Assembly (NCBI RefSeq): GCF_014863605.1
Contig: NZ_CP062252.1
Coordinates: 434,001-498,000, forward strand
From: Pseudomonas allokribbensis
Lineage (GTDB): Bacteria; Pseudomonadota; Gammaproteobacteria; Pseudomonadales; Pseudomonadaceae
DNA: 64,000 nucleotides
Reading direction: 5' to 3'
The position numbers were made by a program, and so were the translations under genes. Position 1 is the stretch's first letter; every line of letters starts with the position of its first letter. Of the stretch, positions 9,622 to 20,153 are shown one piece after another. The notes below the pieces were generated by a model, which worked only from the letters and a program-made list of their open reading frames with translations, made no database searches and had not been told where the DNA came from.

Positions 9622-12184
9622 CTCTCAAGTACAGCCAGAGACTCTGTCCGAGTACCTGGCGCATCTGCCGATGACCGACGAGCAGCGCGCGGAACTCGCG
9701 GGCTGCCAGTCCTTCAGCGAATTGCATGAACGCCTGTCGTCCTCGACGTTCGACGCGCCGACCGAAGCCGCCCAGGCTTCGGTGGGCAAGCGCCTGACCC
9801 TGAGCACCGCCGAAGAGCTGGAAGACGCGGAAATGCTGGGCGTGGACGCCAGCGGTCGAGTCCGTCTCAAGGCCACGCCACCGATTCGTCGGACCAAGGT
9901 CGTGCCGGAGCCGTGGCGCACCAATATCCTGGTGCGTGGCTGGCGCCGCCTGACCGGCCGGACCAATCCGCCGCAACCGCCGAAAGACGAAAACGTGCTG
10001 CCTGCTGCGCGCTGGCGCACCGTCGGTTCGATCCGTCGCTACATTCTGCTGATCCTGATGCTCGGTCAGACCATCGTCGCCGGCTGGTACATGAAAGGCA
10101 TCATGCCGTACCAGGGCTGGTCGTTCGTCGATCTGGAAGAAGTCCTGCATCAACCGCTGCTGCAAACCGCCACGCAAGTGCTGCCGTATGCGCTGCAGAC
10201 CAGCATCCTGATCATGTTCGGGATCCTGTTCTGCTGGGTATCGGCCGGTTTCTGGACCGCGCTGATGGGCTTCCTCGAATTGCTCACCGGTCACGATAAA
10301 TACCGGATCTCCGGTAAAAGCGCTGGCAACGAGCCGATTCCGAAAGATGCGCGCACCGCACTGGTGATGCCGATCTGCAACGAAGACGTGCCTCGGGTGT
10401 TCGCCGGTCTGCGTGCGACGTTCGAGTCGGTGGCGGCCACGGGTGACCTGGATCGCTTCGACTTCTTCGTGCTCAGCGACAGTAACGACACCGATATCTG
10501 CGTTGCCGAACAGCAGGCCTGGCTGGACGTCTGCCGTGAAGCCAAGGGCTTCGGCAAGATCTTCTATCGCCGTCGTCGTCGTCGCGTCAAACGCAAGAGC
10601 GGCAACCTCGACGACTTCTGCCGTCGCTGGGGCGGTGACTACAAGTACATGGTCGTGCTCGACGCTGACTCGGTGATGAGCGGCGAGTGCCTGACCAGTC
10701 TGGTGCGCCTGATGGAGGCCACTCCGGACGCCGGTATCATCCAGACCGCGCCGCGTGCTTCGGGCATGGACACGCTGTATGCACGTATGCAGCAGTTCGC
10801 CACTCGCGTTTACGGTCCGCTGTTCACCGCCGGCCTGCACTTCTGGCAGCTGGGTGAATCCCACTACTGGGGTCACAACGCGATCATCCGCATGAAGCCG
10901 TTCATCGACCACTGCGCCCTGGCGCCGTTGCCGGGCAAAGGTGCGTTCTCCGGTGCGATCCTCTCTCACGACTTCGTTGAAGCTGCGCTGATGCGCCGTG
11001 CCGGCTGGGGCGTGTGGATTGCCTATGATCTGCCGGGCAGCTACGAAGAACTGCCGCCGAACCTGCTCGACGAACTCAAGCGTGACCGTCGCTGGTGCCA
11101 CGGCAACCTGATGAACTTCCGCCTGTTCCTGGTAAAAGGCATGCACCCGGTGCACCGTGCGGTGTTCCTGACCGGCGTGATGTCTTACCTGTCGGCACCG
11201 TTGTGGTTCTTCTTCCTGGTGCTGTCCACCGCGCTGCTGGCGGTGAACACGCTGATGGAACCGCAGTATTTCATGGAGCCACGCCAGCTCTATCCGCTGT
11301 GGCCGCAATGGCATCCGGATAAAGCGGTCGCGCTGTTCTCGACGACCATCGTGCTGCTGTTCCTGCCGAAGCTGTTGAGCATCATCCTGATCTGGGCCAA
11401 AGGCGCGAAAGAGTTCGGCGGCAAGTTCAAAGTGACCCTGTCGATGCTGCTGGAGATGTTGTTCTCCATGCTGCTGGCGCCGGTGCGGATGATTTTCCAC
11501 ACCCGTTTCGTCCTCGCCGCGTTCCTCGGCTGGGCCGCGACCTGGAACTCGCCACAGCGTGACGACGACTCCACGCCATGGAGCGAAGCGGTCAAGCGCC
11601 ACGGCCCGCAGACTCTGCTGGGCTTCTTCTGGGCACTGCTGGTGATCTGGCTGAACCCGAGCTTCCTGTGGTGGCTGGTGCCGATCGTCGGTTCGCTGAT
11701 GCTGTCGATTCCGGTGTCGGTGATTTCCAGCCGCGTGGGTCTGGGCCTGAAGTCCCGTGACGAGAGCCTGTTCCTCATCCCCGAGGAATACAATCCGCCA
11801 CAGGCGTTGCTGGCCACTGATCAGTACACCCACGAAAACCGCTGGCATGCGCTGAACGACGGCTTCGTCCGCGCCGTGGTCGATCCGCAGCAGAACGCCT
11901 TGGCATGCTCGCTGGCGACCTCGCGTCACGGTGAGGCCGAGCCGATCGAGTGGCTGCGTCAGGAACGTGTGCGTCACGCGATCAAGGTGGGCCCGGCCGG
12001 GCTGAACAACCATGATCGCCTGCAACTGCTGAGCGACCCGGTCGCCCTGGCGCGCCTGCACGAGCAGGTGTGGGCCGAAGGTCACGCCGAGTGGCTGGAC
12101 GCCTGGCGGGCCTCGGTGAAAGCCGACCCCCATGCGCCGTTGCTGCCGCTCAAGCCTGTGAGCTTGCAGGCGCAACCGGCCTGA
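9614..12184 (+). CDS. opgH: Glucans biosynthesis glucosyltransferase H
   Basis: OpgH (MdoH) is the inner-membrane family-2 glycosyltransferase that polymerises glucose from UDP-glucose and moves the chain to the periplasm. The 856-residue length matches the family. Two membrane helices lie near residues 140-220. A large cytoplasmic catalytic domain follows, with [10 protein letters not shown] (the DxD-type metal site), GHNAII and the product-binding RDRRWCHGN (QxxRW-like) motif. Several further helices fill the C-terminal third. It overlaps opgG and ends at a strong intrinsic terminator, so opgGH form a two-gene operon. Confidence 0.97.
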   Translation: MSNSQVQPETLSEYLAHLPMTDEQRAELAGCQSFSELHERLSSSTFDAPTEAAQASVGKRLTLSTAEELEDAEMLGVDASGRVRLKATPPIRRTKVVPEPWRTNILVRGWRRLTGRTNPPQPPKDENVLPAARWRTVGSIRRYILLILMLGQTIVAGWYMKGIMPYQGWSFVDLEEVLHQPLLQTATQVLPYALQTSILIMFGILFCWVSAGFWTALMGFLELLTGHDKYRISGKSAGNEPIPKDARTALVMPICNEDVPRVFAGLRATFESVAATGDLDRFDFFVLSDSNDTDICVAEQQAWLDVCREAKGFGKIFYRRRRRRVKRKSGNLDDFCRRWGGDYKYMVVLDADSVMSGECLTSLVRLMEATPDAGIIQTAPRASGMDTLYARMQQFATRVYGPLFTAGLHFWQLGESHYWGHNAIIRMKPFIDHCALAPLPGKGAFSGAILSHDFVEAALMRRAGWGVWIAYDLPGSYEELPPNLLDELKRDRRWCHGNLMNFRLFLVKGMHPVHRAVFLTGVMSYLSAPLWFFFLVLSTALLAVNTLMEPQYFMEPRQLYPLWPQWHPDKAVALFSTTIVLLFLPKLLSIILIWAKGAKEFGGKFKVTLSMLLEMLFSMLLAPVRMIFHTRFVLAAFLGWAATWNSPQRDDDSTPWSEAVKRHGPQTLLGFFWALLVIWLNPSFLWWLVPIVGSLMLSIPVSVISSRVGLGLKSRDESLFLIPEEYNPPQALLATDQYTHENRWHALNDGFVRAVVDPQQNALACSLATSRHGEAEPIEWLRQERVRHAIKVGPAGLNNHDRLQLLSDPVALARLHEQVWAEGHAEWLDAWRASVKADPHAPLLPLKPVSLQAQPA

Positions 12185-12189
12185 TGAAG

Positions 12190-12216
12190 AACCCCGCGAA
12201 AGCGGGGTTTTTTTTT
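12190..12216 (+). terminator. Intrinsic terminator of opgGH
   Basis: The stem CCCCGC (12192-12197) pairs with GCGGGG (12202-12207) around a GAAA-type loop, and nine T residues follow directly. It starts 6 bp after the opgH stop codon. Confidence 0.92.
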
Positions 12217-12278
12217 GTTCTCGATAAAGGAGCCCCTCGGCCCGGCCCTTGATTGTTAAACAAATCGTCCATTAAACC

Positions 12279-12306
12279 TTGTGCAAAAAATCGAGTGCGT
12301 TAGCAT
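12279..12306 (+). promoter_or_regulatory. Candidate sigma-70 promoter of the amino-acid ABC operon
   Basis: TTGTGC (12279-12284) and TAGCAT (12301-12306) are separated by 16 bp, in the gap between the opgGH terminator and the binding-protein gene. The match is moderate and no operator is evident. Confidence 0.4.
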
Positions 12307-12392
12307 CCGTCCCCGAATTGGCGCACCCGGACAATCTTGTCCACCTCTGTCGGTTTTCGCGCCGCAAACGCAATGGTTTTGGGGACTTGAAG

Positions 12393-13190
12393 ATGAAGAA
12401 GTATCTGTCGATGCTGCTGGTCGGCGTCACGGCACTGGTTGCAGTCAATGCGGCGCAGGCCGGCGCAATCGATGACGCGGTCAAGCGCGGCACCTTGAAA
12501 GTCGGCATGGACCCGACCTACATGCCGTTCGAAATGACCAACAAGCGCGGCGAGATCATCGGTTTCGAAGTCGACATCCTCAAAGCCATGTCCAAGGCCA
12601 TGGGCGTCAAGCTGGAGCTGGTTTCGACTGGTTACGACGGCATCATCCCGGCGCTGATGACCGACAAGTTCGACATGATCGGCAGCGGCATGACCCTGAC
12701 CCAGGAGCGCAACCTGCGCCTGAACTTCAGCGAACCGTTCATCGTGGTCGGCCAGACCCTGCTGATCCGCAAGGAACTGGAAGGCACCATCAAGTCCTAT
12801 AAAGACCTGAACACCGCCGACTACCGCATCACCTCCAAGCTCGGTACCACCGGTGAAATGGTCGCCAAGAAGCTGATCGCCAAGGCCAAGTACCACGGCT
12901 ACGACAACGAGCAGGAAGCCGTGCTCGACGTGGTCAACGGCAAGGCCGACGCCTTCATCTACGATGCGCCGTACAACGTGGTCGCGGTGAACAAGGTCGG
13001 CGCCGGCAAACTGGTGTTCCTCGACAAGCCGTTCACTTACGAGCCGCTGGCCTTCGGCCTGAAGAAGGGTGACTACGACAGCATCAACTTCATCAACAAC
13101 TTCCTGCACCAGATCCACGAAGACGGCACCTACGATCGCATCCATGACAAGTGGTTCAAGAGCACCGAGTGGCTCAAGGACATGGAATAA
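12393..13190 (+). CDS. Polar amino-acid ABC transporter, periplasmic substrate-binding protein
   Basis: This 265-residue protein is the solute receptor of a family-3 (polar amino acid) importer. A signal peptide covers residues 1-23 (MKKYLSML, then a hydrophobic core, ending NAAQA). The mature part has family-3 signatures: GTLKVGMDPTYMPFE, GFEVDILKAM, and SGMTLTQERNLRLNFSEPF, whose Arg contacts the ligand alpha-carboxylate. I chose the ATG at 12393 because the upstream in-frame extension is not signal-like. The permease and ATPase follow. The exact amino acid cannot be assigned from the sequence. Confidence 0.92.
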   Translation: MKKYLSMLLVGVTALVAVNAAQAGAIDDAVKRGTLKVGMDPTYMPFEMTNKRGEIIGFEVDILKAMSKAMGVKLELVSTGYDGIIPALMTDKFDMIGSGMTLTQERNLRLNFSEPFIVVGQTLLIRKELEGTIKSYKDLNTADYRITSKLGTTGEMVAKKLIAKAKYHGYDNEQEAVLDVVNGKADAFIYDAPYNVVAVNKVGAGKLVFLDKPFTYEPLAFGLKKGDYDSINFINNFLHQIHEDGTYDRIHDKWFKSTEWLKDME

Positions 13191-13219
13191 GCGCTGGTCA
13201 GACTGACCGCGTCGCGCCC

Positions 13220-13288
13220 ATCGCCAGCAGGCTGGCTCCCACATTGGAATGCGCTTCCCTGTGGGAGCGAGCCTGCTCGCGATAGCGG
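13220..13288. repeat. REP doublet (REPIN-like) between ABC-transporter genes
   Basis: Two REP units in opposite orientation lie between the binding-protein and permease genes. The left unit is 13220-13243, with CAGCAGGCTGGCTCCCAC. The right unit is 13260-13288, with GTGGGAGCGAGCCTGCTCGC. Together they can fold into a large cruciform or hairpin around a 16-bp spacer. The GTGGGAGC core is the typical P. fluorescens-group REP. It probably reduces read-through into the permease, or protects the upstream mRNA. Confidence 0.85.
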
Positions 13289-13326
13289 CCTCCCAGGCGA
13301 CACAGAATTCGGAACCTGCAAATCCA

Positions 13327-14286
13327 ATGAAACAGAAAAAAGCCCAATGGCCCTGGCACGTGCTGACCGTGCTGGTGCTGATCGGCCTGGCTGGCGCGCT
13401 GTATTACGCCACGTCGCTGATGTCCTACGAATGGCGCTGGAACCGCGTGCCGCAGTACTTCGCCTATCAGGCCGAGGAAACCCAGCGCGCCACCGACATT
13501 TCCACCGTCAGCGAACTGGTGCGCAAGGGCGGCAGCGCGCAAGTCACCCTGCGCAACGATGCCGGTGACGAGCAGCACCTGACCGTTGACGAAAACAGCC
13601 TGCAATTCGCCCAGGGCGACGATGTGGCTGAAGGCGACGTCGTGGGTGTTACCCGACATTGGGCGGCGGGGCCGCTGCTGTGGGGCCTGTGGACGACGCT
13701 TTGGCTGTCGGTGGTGTCCGGCGTGCTGGGGCTGCTGATCGGTCTGGCGACCGGGCTGTGCCGGCTGTCGAGCAACCCGACCCTGCGCGACCTGTCGACG
13801 ATCTATGTCGAACTGGTGCGCGGCACGCCGCTGCTGGTGCAGATCTTCATTTTCTACTTCTTCATCGGCACGGTGATGAACCTGTCCCGGGAGTTCGCCG
13901 GGATCGCCGCGCTGTCGCTGTTCACCGGCGCCTACGTGGCGGAAATCATCCGTTCCGGCGTGCAGTCGATTGCCCGTGGCCAGAATGAAGCCGCCCGTTC
14001 GCTGGGTCTGAGCGCTGGCCAGTCGATGCGCCACGTAGTATTGCCGCAAGCCTTCAAGCGCGTGCTGCCACCGCTGGCCGGGCAGTTCATCAGTCTGGTG
14101 AAAGACACCTCGCTGGTGTCGGTGATCGCCATCACCGAGCTGCTGAAAAGCGGTCGTGAAGTGATCACCACCTCGTTTTCGCCGTTCGAAATCCTGTTCT
14201 GCGTTGCCGGCCTGTACCTGTTGATCAACCTGCCGCTGTCGAAAATTGCCAGCCGGCTTGAGCGGAGGCTCGCGCAAAGTGATTGA
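13327..14286 (+). CDS. Polar amino-acid ABC transporter, permease
   Basis: This is a 319-residue inner-membrane permease of the HisM/GlnP family. A first membrane helix at about residues 10-30 is followed by a roughly 80-residue extracytoplasmic loop and then by five or so further helices. The EAA loop that docks the ATPase is visible as [24 protein letters not shown] chose the ATG at 13327 because the upstream extension runs through the REP element. The last eight bases overlap the ATPase gene. The enlarged N-terminal loop is longer than in minimal GlnP proteins, and I do not know its role. Confidence 0.92.
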   Translation: MKQKKAQWPWHVLTVLVLIGLAGALYYATSLMSYEWRWNRVPQYFAYQAEETQRATDISTVSELVRKGGSAQVTLRNDAGDEQHLTVDENSLQFAQGDDVAEGDVVGVTRHWAAGPLLWGLWTTLWLSVVSGVLGLLIGLATGLCRLSSNPTLRDLSTIYVELVRGTPLLVQIFIFYFFIGTVMNLSREFAGIAALSLFTGAYVAEIIRSGVQSIARGQNEAARSLGLSAGQSMRHVVLPQAFKRVLPPLAGQFISLVKDTSLVSVIAITELLKSGREVITTSFSPFEILFCVAGLYLLINLPLSKIASRLERRLAQSD

Positions 14287-15013
14287 AGTCCGCGATCTGG
14301 TAAAAGTCTTCGACACCCGTGGGCAAGTGGTCCGGGCTGTGGATAACGTCACCACTTCCGTCGCCAAGGGCGAGGTGCTGGTGGTGATCGGTCCGTCCGG
14401 CTCCGGCAAGTCGACTTTCCTGCGTTGCCTCAATGGTCTTGAGGCATTCGATTCCGGCTCGGTGAGCATCGACGGCCTGCAACTGGCCGACCCGAAAACC
14501 GACGTCAACGCCTACCGCCGCGAAGTCGGCATGGTGTTCCAGCATTTCAACCTGTTCCCGCACATGACCGTGCTGGAAAACCTGTGCCTGGCGCAGAAAG
14601 TCGTGCGCAAGCGTGGCCAGAAGGAAAGCGAGGCCAAGGCCCTGGCGTTGCTGGAGAAGGTCGGGATTGCTCAGAAGGCCCGCGAATATCCTTCGCGCCT
14701 GTCCGGCGGTCAGCAGCAGCGCGTGGCGATTGCCCGGGCACTGGCGATGGATCCTAAGGTCATGCTGTTCGATGAGCCGACCTCGGCCCTCGATCCGGAA
14801 ATGGTCGGTGAAGTGCTGGACGTGATGAAGAACCTGGCCGTGGAAGGCATGACCATGGTCTGCGTGACCCACGAAATGGGCTTTGCCCGGGAAGTGGCGG
14901 ATCGGGTGCTGTTCTTCGATCACGGCAAACTGCTGGAAGACGCCTCGCCAGCGGAATTCTTCGATGCACCGAAGGATCCTCGGGCCCAGGCTTTCCTGCG
15001 CCAGGTTCTCTAA
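14279..15013 (+). CDS. Polar amino-acid ABC transporter, ATP-binding protein
   Basis: This 244-residue ATPase powers the importer encoded just upstream. It has the Walker A motif GPSGSGKST at residues 38-46, the Q-loop [12 protein letters not shown], the signature LSGGQ at 141-145, and Walker [13 protein letters not shown] with the H-loop VTHE following. These are hallmarks of the GlnQ/HisP class. The start is a GTG overlapping the permease end, with GCGGAGG about nine bases upstream. A further open frame upstream is only the permease shadow. A bidirectional terminator follows. Confidence 0.94.
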   Translation: MIEVRDLVKVFDTRGQVVRAVDNVTTSVAKGEVLVVIGPSGSGKSTFLRCLNGLEAFDSGSVSIDGLQLADPKTDVNAYRREVGMVFQHFNLFPHMTVLENLCLAQKVVRKRGQKESEAKALALLEKVGIAQKAREYPSRLSGGQQQRVAIARALAMDPKVMLFDEPTSALDPEMVGEVLDVMKNLAVEGMTMVCVTHEMGFAREVADRVLFFDHGKLLEDASPAEFFDAPKDPRAQAFLRQVL

Positions 15014-15022
15014 GCGCGGGGC

Positions 15023-15056
15023 AAAAAAAATCGCAGCCATTGGCTGCGATTTTTTT
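15023..15056. terminator. Bidirectional terminator between ABC operon and chemoreceptor gene
   Basis: A 9-bp stem ATCGCAGCC / GGCTGCGAT (15030-15050) is flanked by eight A residues on the left and seven T residues on the right. It can therefore end both the plus-strand ABC operon and the minus-strand chemoreceptor gene. Confidence 0.92.
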
Positions 15057-15067
15057 GTTTGCGCGGT

Positions 15068-16984
15068 TTAAACCTTGAAGCGTCCCACCAACGTTTGCAG
15101 GTGAGTACCCAGGCGCGCCAGCTCGACGCTGGAGGCCGCTGTCTCTTCACTCGCCGCCGACGTCTGGTCCGATACATCCCGCACGTTGAGCACGCTACGG
15201 TTGATCTCTTCGGCCACGGCACTCTGCTGCTCGGCCGCCGCTGCGATTTGCTGGTTCATCGCCTGAATCGCCGACACGGTGCGCGTGATGTTTTCCAGCG
15301 AGCCACCGGCACGACGGGTCAGTTCCACGCTGCTCTGGGTCAGCGTGCGGCTGTTGTCCATGATCGTCGCCACTTGCTGGGTGCCGTTCTGCAGGCCGAC
15401 GATCAGCTCTTCGATTTCTTCGGTGGACTTCTGGGTGCGTTGCGCGAGGCTGCGCACTTCGTCAGCAACCACCGCGAAACCACGTCCGGCTTCACCGGCA
15501 CGGGCCGCTTCGATGGCAGCGTTGAGGGCCAGCAGGTTGGTTTGCTGGGCCACGGACTTGATCACGTCGAGGACGCTGCCGATCTTGTCGCTTTCGCGCT
15601 TGAGCTCGCCCATGGCCTCGGTGGAGTGGCCGACTTCAGTGGCCAGGCGTTCGATCTGGGCGATGGCTTCGCCGACCACTTTGTCGCCTTCGCGGGCCTG
15701 TTGGTCAGCGGCGACGGCCGCTTCTGAAGCTTCCTCGGCGTTGCGCGCGACTTCCTGCACGGTGGCAGCCATTTCGTTCATGGCGGTGGCGACCTGATCG
15801 GTCTCGACTTTCTGATTGTTCACGCCGGCACTGGTCTGCTCGGTCACGGCCGACAGTTCTTCGGCGGCGCTGGCGATCTGAGTGACGCCGTCGCTGATCC
15901 CGCCGATCAATTCGCGCAGGCCTTGAGTCATGCTCTGCATCGAACGTTGCAACTGACCGAGTTCGTCACGGCGCAGGGACACCAGATTGTGGGTCAGGTC
16001 ACCGGCGGCCACGCGCTCGGCGACTTTCAGGGTCTGCTCCAGCGGGATGATGATCTGCCGGGTGATCGCCCAGGCGGCGAGCAGGCCGAAGGCCACGGCC
16101 AGCAAGGTGGCGATCAGCAACTGGTTCTTGGCGCTGGCGGCATCGGTGTCACGCACAATGGTCTGGGAGTCGGTGAGCTTCTTGCTGATGTCCATCAACA
16201 GGTCGCCCTGGGCCGACATGCGGGCCAGTGCCTTGGCGCTGGCAACCTGCGAATCACGGAACTGGCTGACAGCGGCGCGATAGGCTTTCAGCGACTCGGT
16301 AGCCTGTTGCAGATTGGCGATGTGCTGTTCCGGCAATTTGGCCGGCAGGGTCTCGAGGTTTTTCAGGGCGTTGTCGATGGCGTCGAGGGCCGGTTGTTCG
16401 GCCTCGGCCTTGGCGCTGTAGGTGTAGCCGCGCACCTGGAAGCGGGCCTGCTGGATCAGCTTGCTGAGGTCGATCACCGCGTTGAACTGGGCAACGCTGT
16501 CGCCTTGCAGCATGGATTTCTCGACTTCGGCAACCTTGGCCACGGCATTGTCGGCGGTGGCGCCGAGTTTGCTGCGGGCGTCTTCGCGCAGGGCGGTGGC
16601 CTGGGTCATGTCGGCGAAGGCGCGTTTGTATTCGGCAACGGCGGCCAGTTGCTGATCGACCATCGCCGCGTCGGCTGACTGTTCGATCAGGCTGCGGGCG
16701 GTTTGCAGGCCGCTGTCGAGTTTGCCGAGCAGGTCGTTGACTGTGCCCGGGCCTTGTTCGCCACGGCGCATTTCGTAGTCCAGACGCGCCAGGCGCAGGT
16801 CCTTGGTCAGCTCGTTGAGGCTCGAGATGAAACCGAGTTTGTCACCGCGGCTGATGATGCCGCTCATGCCGGTCCAGCCGGTGAAGGTGATCAACAGGGT
16901 CAGCAGCAGCACCAGGCCGAAACCGATGCCCAGCTTGCGTTTGACGCTGACGTTTCCAAGATTCTCGGCTAACCAACGGTACAT
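15068..16984 (-). CDS. Methyl-accepting chemotaxis protein with HBM-like sensor domain
   Basis: This is a 638-residue transmembrane chemoreceptor. TM1 lies around residues 19-40. A long all-helical periplasmic domain of about 240 residues follows, then TM2 ([17 protein letters not shown]), a HAMP domain, and a cytoplasmic coiled coil whose hairpin tip contains [14 protein letters not shown]. The size and the motif [10 protein letters not shown] suggest a helical bimodular (HBM) ligand domain. HBM receptors bind organic acids. The P. aeruginosa receptor I recall at this position, McpK, senses 2-oxoglutarate, but the ligand here is inference. There is no C-terminal CheR-tether pentapeptide; the protein ends LVGRFKV. 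Confidence 0.93.
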   Translation of the reverse strand: MYRWLAENLGNVSVKRKLGIGFGLVLLLTLLITFTGWTGMSGIISRGDKLGFISSLNELTKDLRLARLDYEMRRGEQGPGTVNDLLGKLDSGLQTARSLIEQSADAAMVDQQLAAVAEYKRAFADMTQATALREDARSKLGATADNAVAKVAEVEKSMLQGDSVAQFNAVIDLSKLIQQARFQVRGYTYSAKAEAEQPALDAIDNALKNLETLPAKLPEQHIANLQQATESLKAYRAAVSQFRDSQVASAKALARMSAQGDLLMDISKKLTDSQTIVRDTDAASAKNQLLIATLLAVAFGLLAAWAITRQIIIPLEQTLKVAERVAAGDLTHNLVSLRRDELGQLQRSMQSMTQGLRELIGGISDGVTQIASAAEELSAVTEQTSAGVNNQKVETDQVATAMNEMAATVQEVARNAEEASEAAVAADQQAREGDKVVGEAIAQIERLATEVGHSTEAMGELKRESDKIGSVLDVIKSVAQQTNLLALNAAIEAARAGEAGRGFAVVADEVRSLAQRTQKSTEEIEELIVGLQNGTQQVATIMDNSRTLTQSSVELTRRAGGSLENITRTVSAIQAMNQQIAAAAEQQSAVAEEINRSVLNVRDVSDQTSAASEETAASSVELARLGTHLQTLVGRFKV

Positions 16985-17064
16985 GCGACGACTCCCCTCG
17001 GACCACTAATTGGACTTATGGAGACTGTATCGGCTGGATGATGGCAATCTGTAACGCAATTTGT

Positions 17065-17084
17065 CTGGCGCCAAATGGCGCCAG
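17065..17084 (-). other. Hairpin downstream of rsmE
   Basis: CTGGCGCCA and TGGCGCCAG form a perfect 9-bp stem with a 2-nt centre, 7 bp beyond the rsmE stop codon. No T-run follows on the minus strand, so it is not a canonical intrinsic terminator. It may protect the 3' end of the tat-rsmE mRNA. Confidence 0.6.
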
Positions 17085-17090
17085 AGCGCT

Positions 17091-17798
17091 TCAGAACAGG
17101 CGGGCGAGCAGGGCAGTGACGGCGGTTTCGACGCGCAGGATGCGATCGCCGAGTTGCACCGGTTGCAGGCCGGATTTGCCCAGCAGGTCGATCTCGTAGG
17201 GAATCCAGCCACCCTCGGGGCCGATGGCCAGGGTCACCGGTTCGCTCAGGGCGCGCGGGCAGGGCGGGAAGTTGCCCGGATGGCCGACCAGGCCGAGGGT
17301 GCCGTCGGTGATGGCCGGCAGACGATCTTCGACAAACGGCTTGAAGCGCTTCTCGATGATGATTTCCGGCAGCACGGTATCGCGGGCCTGTTCGAGGCCG
17401 AGGATCAGATTCTCGCGAATCGCTTCCGGCTCCAGAAACGGCGTTTGCCAGAAGCTCTTCTCGACGCGATAGCTGTTGACCAGAATCACCTTTGACACAC
17501 CCATGGTCGCCACGGTCTGGAACACCCGACGCAGCATCTTCGGGCGTGGCAGGGCGAGTACCAGGGTCAGCGGCAGCTTGGCCGGCGGTGGCTGATCGAG
17601 GGTGACCCGCAGTTCGGCTTCGCCCGCTTCCAGACGCAGCAGCTCGGCCGAACCCATCAACCCGTTGATGCGCCCGACCCGCAGGCTGTCGCCGACTTCC
17701 GAGCGGTGGACTTCCTGCATGTGGGTCAGGCGTCGATCACGCAGCACGACGCGGTCGGCCGCAATGAAATCGGCCTCTTCGAGCAGCAGCAGGTTCAT
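17091..17798 (-). CDS. rsmE: 16S rRNA (uracil-1498-N3)-methyltransferase
   Basis: RsmE methylates N3 of U1498 in the decoding region of 16S rRNA. The 235-residue protein has an N-terminal PUA-like part and a C-terminal SPOUT (trefoil-knot) part. The knot motifs are AIGPEGGW and [12 protein letters not shown] close to the end, both typical of RsmE. I chose the ATG at 17798, which overlaps the tatC stop by 4 bp (ATGA). The open frame continues further upstream, but only as a shadow of tatC. Confidence 0.95.
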   Translation of the reverse strand: MNLLLLEEADFIAADRVVLRDRRLTHMQEVHRSEVGDSLRVGRINGLMGSAELLRLEAGEAELRVTLDQPPPAKLPLTLVLALPRPKMLRRVFQTVATMGVSKVILVNSYRVEKSFWQTPFLEPEAIRENLILGLEQARDTVLPEIIIEKRFKPFVEDRLPAITDGTLGLVGHPGNFPPCPRALSEPVTLAIGPEGGWIPYEIDLLGKSGLQPVQLGDRILRVETAVTALLARLF

Positions 17799-18583
17799 GG
17801 CTGCGTCGCTGGCGGCTGGTCGTTGTGGTCGTCGGCGGTTTCTTCCGGGCGTTCGCGCTTGCTGACCAGGCTGCCGAACAGGATGCCGACTTCGAACAGC
17901 ATCCACATCGGCACGGCCAGCAGAGTCTGGGAGAAGATGTCCGGCGGGGTCAGGATCATGCCGACCACGAAGCAGCCGATGATCACGTACGGGCGGATCT
18001 TCTTCAGGTATTTGACGTCGACCACGCCGATCCACACCAGCAGCACCACGGCCACCGGGATTTCGAACGCCACGCCGAAGGCAAAGAACAGCGTCATGAC
18101 GAAATCGAGGTAACTGGTGATGTCGGTCATCATTTCCACGCCGGCCGGGGTGGCCGAGGCGAAGAACTTGAAGATCAGCGGGAACACGAAGTAATAGGCG
18201 AATGCCATACCGGTGTAGAACAGCAGGATGCTGGAGATCAGCAACGGCACCGCGACACGTTTCTCGTGCTTGTACAGGCCCGGCGCGATGAAGCCCCAGA
18301 TCTGGTGCAGGATCACCGGGATCGCCAGGAACAGCGACACCATCATCGTCAGCTTCAGTGGCGTCAGGAACGGCGACGACACGTCGGTGGCGATCATCGT
18401 CGCGCCGGCCGGCAAGTAACTGCGCAGCGGCGTCGAGACGAAGGTGTAGATCTGCTGGGTGAAGGCGAACAGCCCGGCGAAGATGATGAAGATCGCCGCG
18501 ACGCAACGCAGCAGGCGGGTGCGCAACTCGGTGAGGTGCGAAACCAGCGGCATGTGCTGGTCGTTTTCGGGGAGATCGCTCAT
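17795..18583 (-). CDS. tatC: Sec-independent protein translocase TatC
   Basis: TatC is the six-helix membrane receptor that recognises twin-arginine signal peptides and nucleates the Tat translocon. The product has 262 residues. It opens with [15 protein letters not shown], the conserved cytoplasmic N-terminus containing the HLxELRxR motif, and has the conserved loop [11 protein letters not shown]. The gene starts inside the last codons of tatB (4-bp overlap) and overlaps rsmE by 4 bp, giving a tightly coupled tatA-tatB-tatC-rsmE series. Confidence 0.97.
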   Translation of the reverse strand: MSDLPENDQHMPLVSHLTELRTRLLRCVAAIFIIFAGLFAFTQQIYTFVSTPLRSYLPAGATMIATDVSSPFLTPLKLTMMVSLFLAIPVILHQIWGFIAPGLYKHEKRVAVPLLISSILLFYTGMAFAYYFVFPLIFKFFASATPAGVEMMTDITSYLDFVMTLFFAFGVAFEIPVAVVLLVWIGVVDVKYLKKIRPYVIIGCFVVGMILTPPDIFSQTLLAVPMWMLFEVGILFGSLVSKRERPEETADDHNDQPPATQP

Positions 18584-19032
18584 GGGGCTCGCGGCGGCAA
18601 TGTTGGGTCGTGAGGGGCCGGCGTGGTTGGCGCGGCGGCTGGAGCAACAGGTTCAATCGGCTTCATGATCGGCGCCGCTTCAGCGGCGGCGGCAGAAACG
18701 TGCTCGACGCTTGCCGGTTGTTCCGCAACGGGAGCCACTGGCGTTTGCTCTGCAACCGGCGGCACCGGTGTCGGCTCCTGCTGAGCCGGAGGCGTGAAAA
18801 TCTTCCGCGCCTCCTGCTCCAGCGACAGAATGTGTTCGTTGTGCAGTTGCCGACGGATTTCGTCGGCACCGATTTCACGTTCAACTTCCTGTTTGATCGC
18901 GTTGAAGCTGCGCTTCAGCCGTCCGACCCACAGGCCAGCGGTGCGTGCAGCGCCCGGCAAACGCTCGGGGCCCAGCACCAGCAGGGCAACGAGGCCGACG
19001 AGCAGCAGTTCAGAGAAGCTGATACCAAACAT
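18580..19032 (-). CDS. tatB: Sec-independent protein translocase TatB
   Basis: TatB pairs with TatC to receive folded twin-arginine substrates. The 150-residue protein begins [26 protein letters not shown], an N-terminal membrane helix with the conserved Glu and the LGPERLP hinge. An amphipathic helix follows, and then a Pro/Ala/Val-rich tail from about residue 85 that is probably disordered. It lies 10 bp after tatA and overlaps tatC. Confidence 0.96.
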   Translation of the reverse strand: MFGISFSELLLVGLVALLVLGPERLPGAARTAGLWVGRLKRSFNAIKQEVEREIGADEIRRQLHNEHILSLEQEARKIFTPPAQQEPTPVPPVAEQTPVAPVAEQPASVEHVSAAAAEAAPIMKPIEPVAPAAAPTTPAPHDPTLPPRAP

Positions 19033-19042
19033 TAGTCAGTGC

Positions 19043-19321
19043 TCACACGTCTTTGCGGATCGGCTCTTCGACTTTTTGCGCCTGCACGTCGATGGTGTGC
19101 GGCGGGTTGGCCTGAGCGGTGGCTTGCGGCTGAACCGGTGGCACCGGTTGTGCAGGCGTGACGGTCGGATCGGCCGGTTTTTCGTCGTCGTTCATGGCTT
19201 TGCGAAAGCCCTTGATCGACTCGCCGACGTCGGTGCCGAGGTTTTTCAGTTTCTTGGTGCCGAACACCAGCACCACGACAACCAGAATGACGATCCAGTG
19301 TTTCCAGTCAAAAATGCCCAT
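19043..19321 (-). CDS. tatA: Sec-independent protein translocase TatA
   Basis: TatA polymerises to form the protein-conducting element of the Tat system. The 92-residue protein has a short N-terminal membrane helix ([21 protein letters not shown]) with the conserved FGTKKL hinge. An amphipathic helix with SIKGFRKAM comes next, then an acidic and Pro-rich tail. It is the first tat gene, 25 bp after hisE. Confidence 0.96.
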   Translation of the reverse strand: MGIFDWKHWIVILVVVVLVFGTKKLKNLGTDVGESIKGFRKAMNDDEKPADPTVTPAQPVPPVQPQATAQANPPHTIDVQAQKVEEPIRKDV

Positions 19322-19346
19322 CTTGCTGTTCCTCTCTAATAGTTGT

Positions 19347-19679
19347 TCAGGCGGACGGACGCGAGGCTTTCTCGACGTGTCCGGACAGACCGAAGCGACG
19401 ATCCAGCTCGTCGAGTACAGCCTGCGGATGCTGCCCCAGTTGGGCGAGCATGACCATGCTGTGAAACCACAGGTCGGCGGTCTCGTAGATCACGTCGCTG
19501 CAGTCGCCACTGACGGCGGCGTCCTTGGCGGCAATGATCGTTTCGACCGATTCTTCGCCGACCTTTTCCAGAATCTTGTTCAAGCCCTTGTGATACAGAC
19601 TGGCCACATACGAGCTGTCGGCAGCAGCGCCCTTGCGCTCTTCAAGCACCTGAGCGAGGCGGGTCAGGGTGTCACTCAT
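19347..19679 (-). CDS. hisE: Phosphoribosyl-ATP pyrophosphatase
   Basis: HisE converts phosphoribosyl-ATP to phosphoribosyl-AMP, step two of histidine biosynthesis. The 110-residue all-alpha MazG-type protein shows the metal-binding pattern [15 protein letters not shown] with further acidic residues in [12 protein letters not shown]. It overlaps hisI by 8 bp. In Pseudomonas, hisI and hisE are separate genes, whereas enterobacteria fuse them. Confidence 0.96.
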   Translation of the reverse strand: MSDTLTRLAQVLEERKGAAADSSYVASLYHKGLNKILEKVGEESVETIIAAKDAAVSGDCSDVIYETADLWFHSMVMLAQLGQHPQAVLDELDRRFGLSGHVEKASRPSA

Positions 19680-20073
19680 GTTTGTGTCCTGCGGAATAAA
19701 TAGCGTGCGGGTCTTTCAAGACCGGGTCGACCGTTTTCCAGTCGCCGTTTTCGAAGACGCGGTAGAAGCAGCTCTGACGGCCGGTATGGCAAGCGATGTC
19801 GCCAATCTGTTCGACCATCAGGATGATCACGTCGGCGTCGCAGTCCAGGCGCATTTCATGCAGGGTCTGCACATGGCCGGACTCTTCGCCCTTGCGCCAC
19901 AGCTTGCCACGGGAACGTGACCAGTAGATTGCACGGTTTTCCGCGGCGGTCAGCTCCAGGGCTTCGCGGTTCATCCAGGCCATCATCAGCACGCGTCCGG
20001 TCTTGTGATCCTGGGCAATCGCCGGCACCAGGCCATCGGCGTCCCACTTGATCTCGTCCAGCCAGTTTTTCAT
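19672..20073 (-). CDS. hisI: Phosphoribosyl-AMP cyclohydrolase
   Basis: HisI opens the purine ring of phosphoribosyl-AMP, step three of histidine biosynthesis. The 133-residue product has the conserved opening [13 protein letters not shown], the [14 protein letters not shown] block, and zinc-ligand cysteines in RLDCDADVI and [10 protein letters not shown] chose the ATG at 20073, which has GGAG six bases upstream. An in-frame ATG at 20097 would add eight unconserved residues. Confidence 0.95.
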   Translation of the reverse strand: MKNWLDEIKWDADGLVPAIAQDHKTGRVLMMAWMNREALELTAAENRAIYWSRSRGKLWRKGEESGHVQTLHEMRLDCDADVIILMVEQIGDIACHTGRQSCFYRVFENGDWKTVDPVLKDPHAIYSAGHKHE

Positions 20074-20153
20074 CTTCGACTCCGACAGCGAACCCACACT
20101 TCAATAGTCGGGTTCAGGCGTTGAAACAGTGTGCCAGCCGATCACGGAACTGG

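Noticed and set aside
8061..12175. Very long minus-strand frames opposite opgG and opgH
   Set aside because: They mirror the codon pattern of opgGH and have no domain or start signals.
17799..18656. Upstream extension of the rsmE frame
   Set aside because: The frame is open by chance through tatC. The conserved RsmE N-terminus begins at the ATG overlapping the tatC stop.
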